Below are positions 4,512 to 5,642 of a stretch of DNA of 5,642 nucleotides, one piece after another. Numbering within the stretch: position 1 is the stretch's first letter; every line of letters begins with the position of its first letter. The position numbers and the translations under genes are program-made. The notes under the pieces are model-generated. The model had not been told where the DNA came from, did not search any database, and was given only the letters and a program-made list of their open reading frames with translations. Source of the stretch: XYB2-FULL-45-11 sp964355525 (GTDB lineage Bacteria > Patescibacteriota > Patescibacteriia > UBA9934 > GWF2-40-263); contig CAYHDY010000057.1 of the NCBI GenBank assembly GCA_964355525.1, positions 1 through 5,642 of the forward strand. The letters are read 5' to 3'.

Positions 4512-5642
4512 TTACGATTCTATTTGCTTTCGCAGTTCTTCCATCAGTCGCAAATAAAAACGAATGTTATGAATGGTTGCAAGGCGAAGCGCGAGAATTT
4601 CTTGAACGGAAAACAGATGTCGGACGTAGGCTTTCGAGGTTGTTGCACACGTTTCACAATCGCAAAACGAATCAATTGGTGTGAGATCAAATTGGGAGGC
4701 TTCATTTGTGATACGAAGTTGTTTGTACCACGTCGGATTCTTTGCATCGACGTTCATGAAGTCGATCGTCGACGGATCTTGCGTCCAAACAAAAAGAGTT
4801 CCGTGTCGCGCATTTCTCGAAGGGAGCACACAGTCGAACATATCGACGCCGGCACGCACATTTTCAACAATTTCCTCCGGCATTCCCCCGCCCATGAAAT
4901 AACGCGGCTTGTCCTCCGGCAAAATCTCGCACACGTGTTTTGTCATGCGAAACATATCCTCGCGCGGTTCTCCAACGGATAATCCGCCGATCGCATATCC
5001 ATCGAATCCGATTTCGACGAGACCTTGCACCGATCGTGTGCGAAGATCTTCGTGTACACCACCTTGAACGATTCCGAAAAGATTTTGTTCCGGTGCGATC
5101 TCGTCATGATGTTTCTTCGAACGTTCGCCCCATCGCAACGATCGTTCCATCGCGTCTTCATATCGTTCGCGTGTTGAAGTTCCGCTCGCAACATCATCAA
5201 ATTGCATGGCGATGTCTGAACCGATGATCTTTTGCATCTCCATCGAAAGTTCCGGGGTCAGAAAAATTTTCGATCCGTCGATGTGTGATTGGAACTTCAC
5301 CCCTTCTTCCGTAGTCTTATTTCCGCCAGAGGCGGATCCGCCTCTGGCGGACATTTTCGCGCCGGACAAACTAAAAACTTGATAACCTCCACTGTCCGTA
5401 AGAATCGGTTTGTTCCAATTCATGAGTGAGTGCAACCCGCCGAGTTTCTTCATCCCTTCAAGTCCGGGACGCAACAAAAGATGATACGTATTTGATAAAA
5501 GTATTTGAGCACCAAGTTTATCCATGTCCGCAGACGACATCGTCTTCACAGCACCTTTCGTGGCGATCGGCATAAAAAACGGTGTTTCAATCACACCATG
5601 TGCTGTTGTGAGGCGGCCGCGACGTGCGTTCCCTTTTTGTTT
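4512..5642 (-). CDS. tgt: tRNA-guanine(34) transglycosylase, 5' end cut by window
   Basis: Swaps guanine-34 of GUN-anticodon tRNAs (Asp, Asn, His, Tyr) for a queuosine-pathway base. The frame stays open to the window edge. The GTG at 5594 is not the start, because the 16 codons before it read KQKGNARRGRLTTAHG, matching the conserved ARRGR N-terminus of Tgt. Numbering from 5594 as residue 1: LTDSGG with acid/base D67 (65-70), FGIVQGG (173-179), GGLSVGEP (203-210), MFDCVLPSRNARHG with nucleophile D254 (252-265), and zinc ligands C311, C313, C316 and H342. Oddities: residues 82-91 are encoded exactly by a 30-bp palindrome; FDDV (132-135) replaces the bacterial FDEC; about 15-20 extra residues precede the zinc site (270-308); and the C-terminus stops about 20 residues earlier than in E. 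coli, next to a repeat element. All catalytic and zinc residues are present, so it is probably active. Confidence 0.95.
   Translation of the reverse strand, partial: KQKGNARRGRLTTAHGVIETPFFMPIATKGAVKTMSSADMDKLGAQILLSNTYHLLLRPGLEGMKKLGGLHSLMNWNKPILTDSGGYQVFSLSGAKMSARGGSASGGNKTTEEGVKFQSHIDGSKIFLTPELSMEMQKIIGSDIAMQFDDVASGTSTRERYEDAMERSLRWGERSKKHHDEIAPEQNLFGIVQGGVHEDLRTRSVQGLVEIGFDGYAIGGLSVGEPREDMFRMTKHVCEILPEDKPRYFMGGGMPEEIVENVRAGVDMFDCVLPSRNARHGTLFVWTQDPSTIDFMNVDAKNPTWYKQLRITNEASQFDLTPIDSFCDCETCATTSKAYVRHLFSVQEILALRLATIHNIRFYLRLMEELRKQIES
5322..5351. repeat. 30-bp perfect palindrome inserted in frame within tgt
   Basis: TCCGCCAGAGGCGGA followed by its exact reverse complement makes a 30-bp perfect palindrome centred on GGATCC. 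Each half is itself a hairpin (CCGCC-AGA-GGCGG and CCGCC-TCT-GGCGG), so the element can form one long stem or two small ones. It is far richer in G+C than its surroundings. It occupies exactly ten tgt codons (SARGGSASGG, residues 82-91 counted from 5594). It has no stop codon in any of the six frames. Removing it restores an alignable FSL...TTEEGV loop. I recall similar CCGCCTCTGGCGG palindromes scattered in Patescibacteria genomes. Confidence 0.88.

Noticed and set aside
4233..4982. 249-aa open frame on the plus strand
   Set aside because: Antisense to tgt and the small membrane gene, with no family signature. Part of it (SFGKLRMT) is the usual spurious translation of the dispersed repeat.
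4430..5548. Shared KTMSS peptide at the start of the small membrane protein and near the Tgt N-terminus
   Set aside because: Five residues with different codons and flanks; chance, not a duplication.

Overview
The window reads as a piece of a bacterial chromosome, most likely from a Patescibacteria (Candidate Phyla Radiation) genome. This rests on three things. The first is a two-TM, membrane-anchored ClpA/B/C-type ATPase paired with a small conserved-looking membrane protein. The second is a GT4 phosphosugar transferase with a GEGGS (not GDxGS) motif. The third is two short dispersed-repeat types (a 30-bp perfect palindrome and a CCTGAGCTTGCCGAAGG element) that I recall from such genomes. 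The placement is by pattern recognition, not by a search.

All five protein genes lie on the minus strand and fill the window almost completely. In transcription order: tgt (5642 to 4512) enters from the right edge without its start codon. A short gap (4445-4511) holds a dispersed-repeat hairpin and an extended -10 promoter. Then comes a tight three-gene unit: a 126-aa membrane protein (4444-4064), 1 nt later the 865-aa membrane Clp ATPase (4062-1465), and, with an ATGA overlap, a UDP-GlcNAc-type undecaprenyl-phosphate sugar-1-phosphate transferase (1468-428). A near-consensus sigma-70 promoter (TTGACA, 17 nt, TATCAT) in the next gap drives rplU (321-1, ribosomal protein L21). No gene-free stretch exceeds about 110 bases, and I see no tRNA, rRNA, CRISPR, IS element or intrinsic terminator.

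The most interesting biology is in two places. (1) The Clp ATPase keeps a complete second ATPase ring (Walker A/B, arginine finger, sensor 2). Its first ring is degenerate, both substrate-gripping pore-loop tyrosines are gone, and the M-domain and the ClpP-docking IGF-type loop are missing. With its membrane anchor and its coupled small membrane partner, it looks like a specialised membrane remodelling machine rather than a normal ClpCP unfoldase. (2) tgt carries an exact 30-bp palindrome, read as ten in-frame codons (SARGGSASGG), in a loop just after the LTDSGG active-site segment. The palindrome is open in all six frames, so it behaves like a coding-tolerant mobile palindromic element. The same Tgt has a eukaryote-like FDDV in place of FDEC in its base-recognition pocket.
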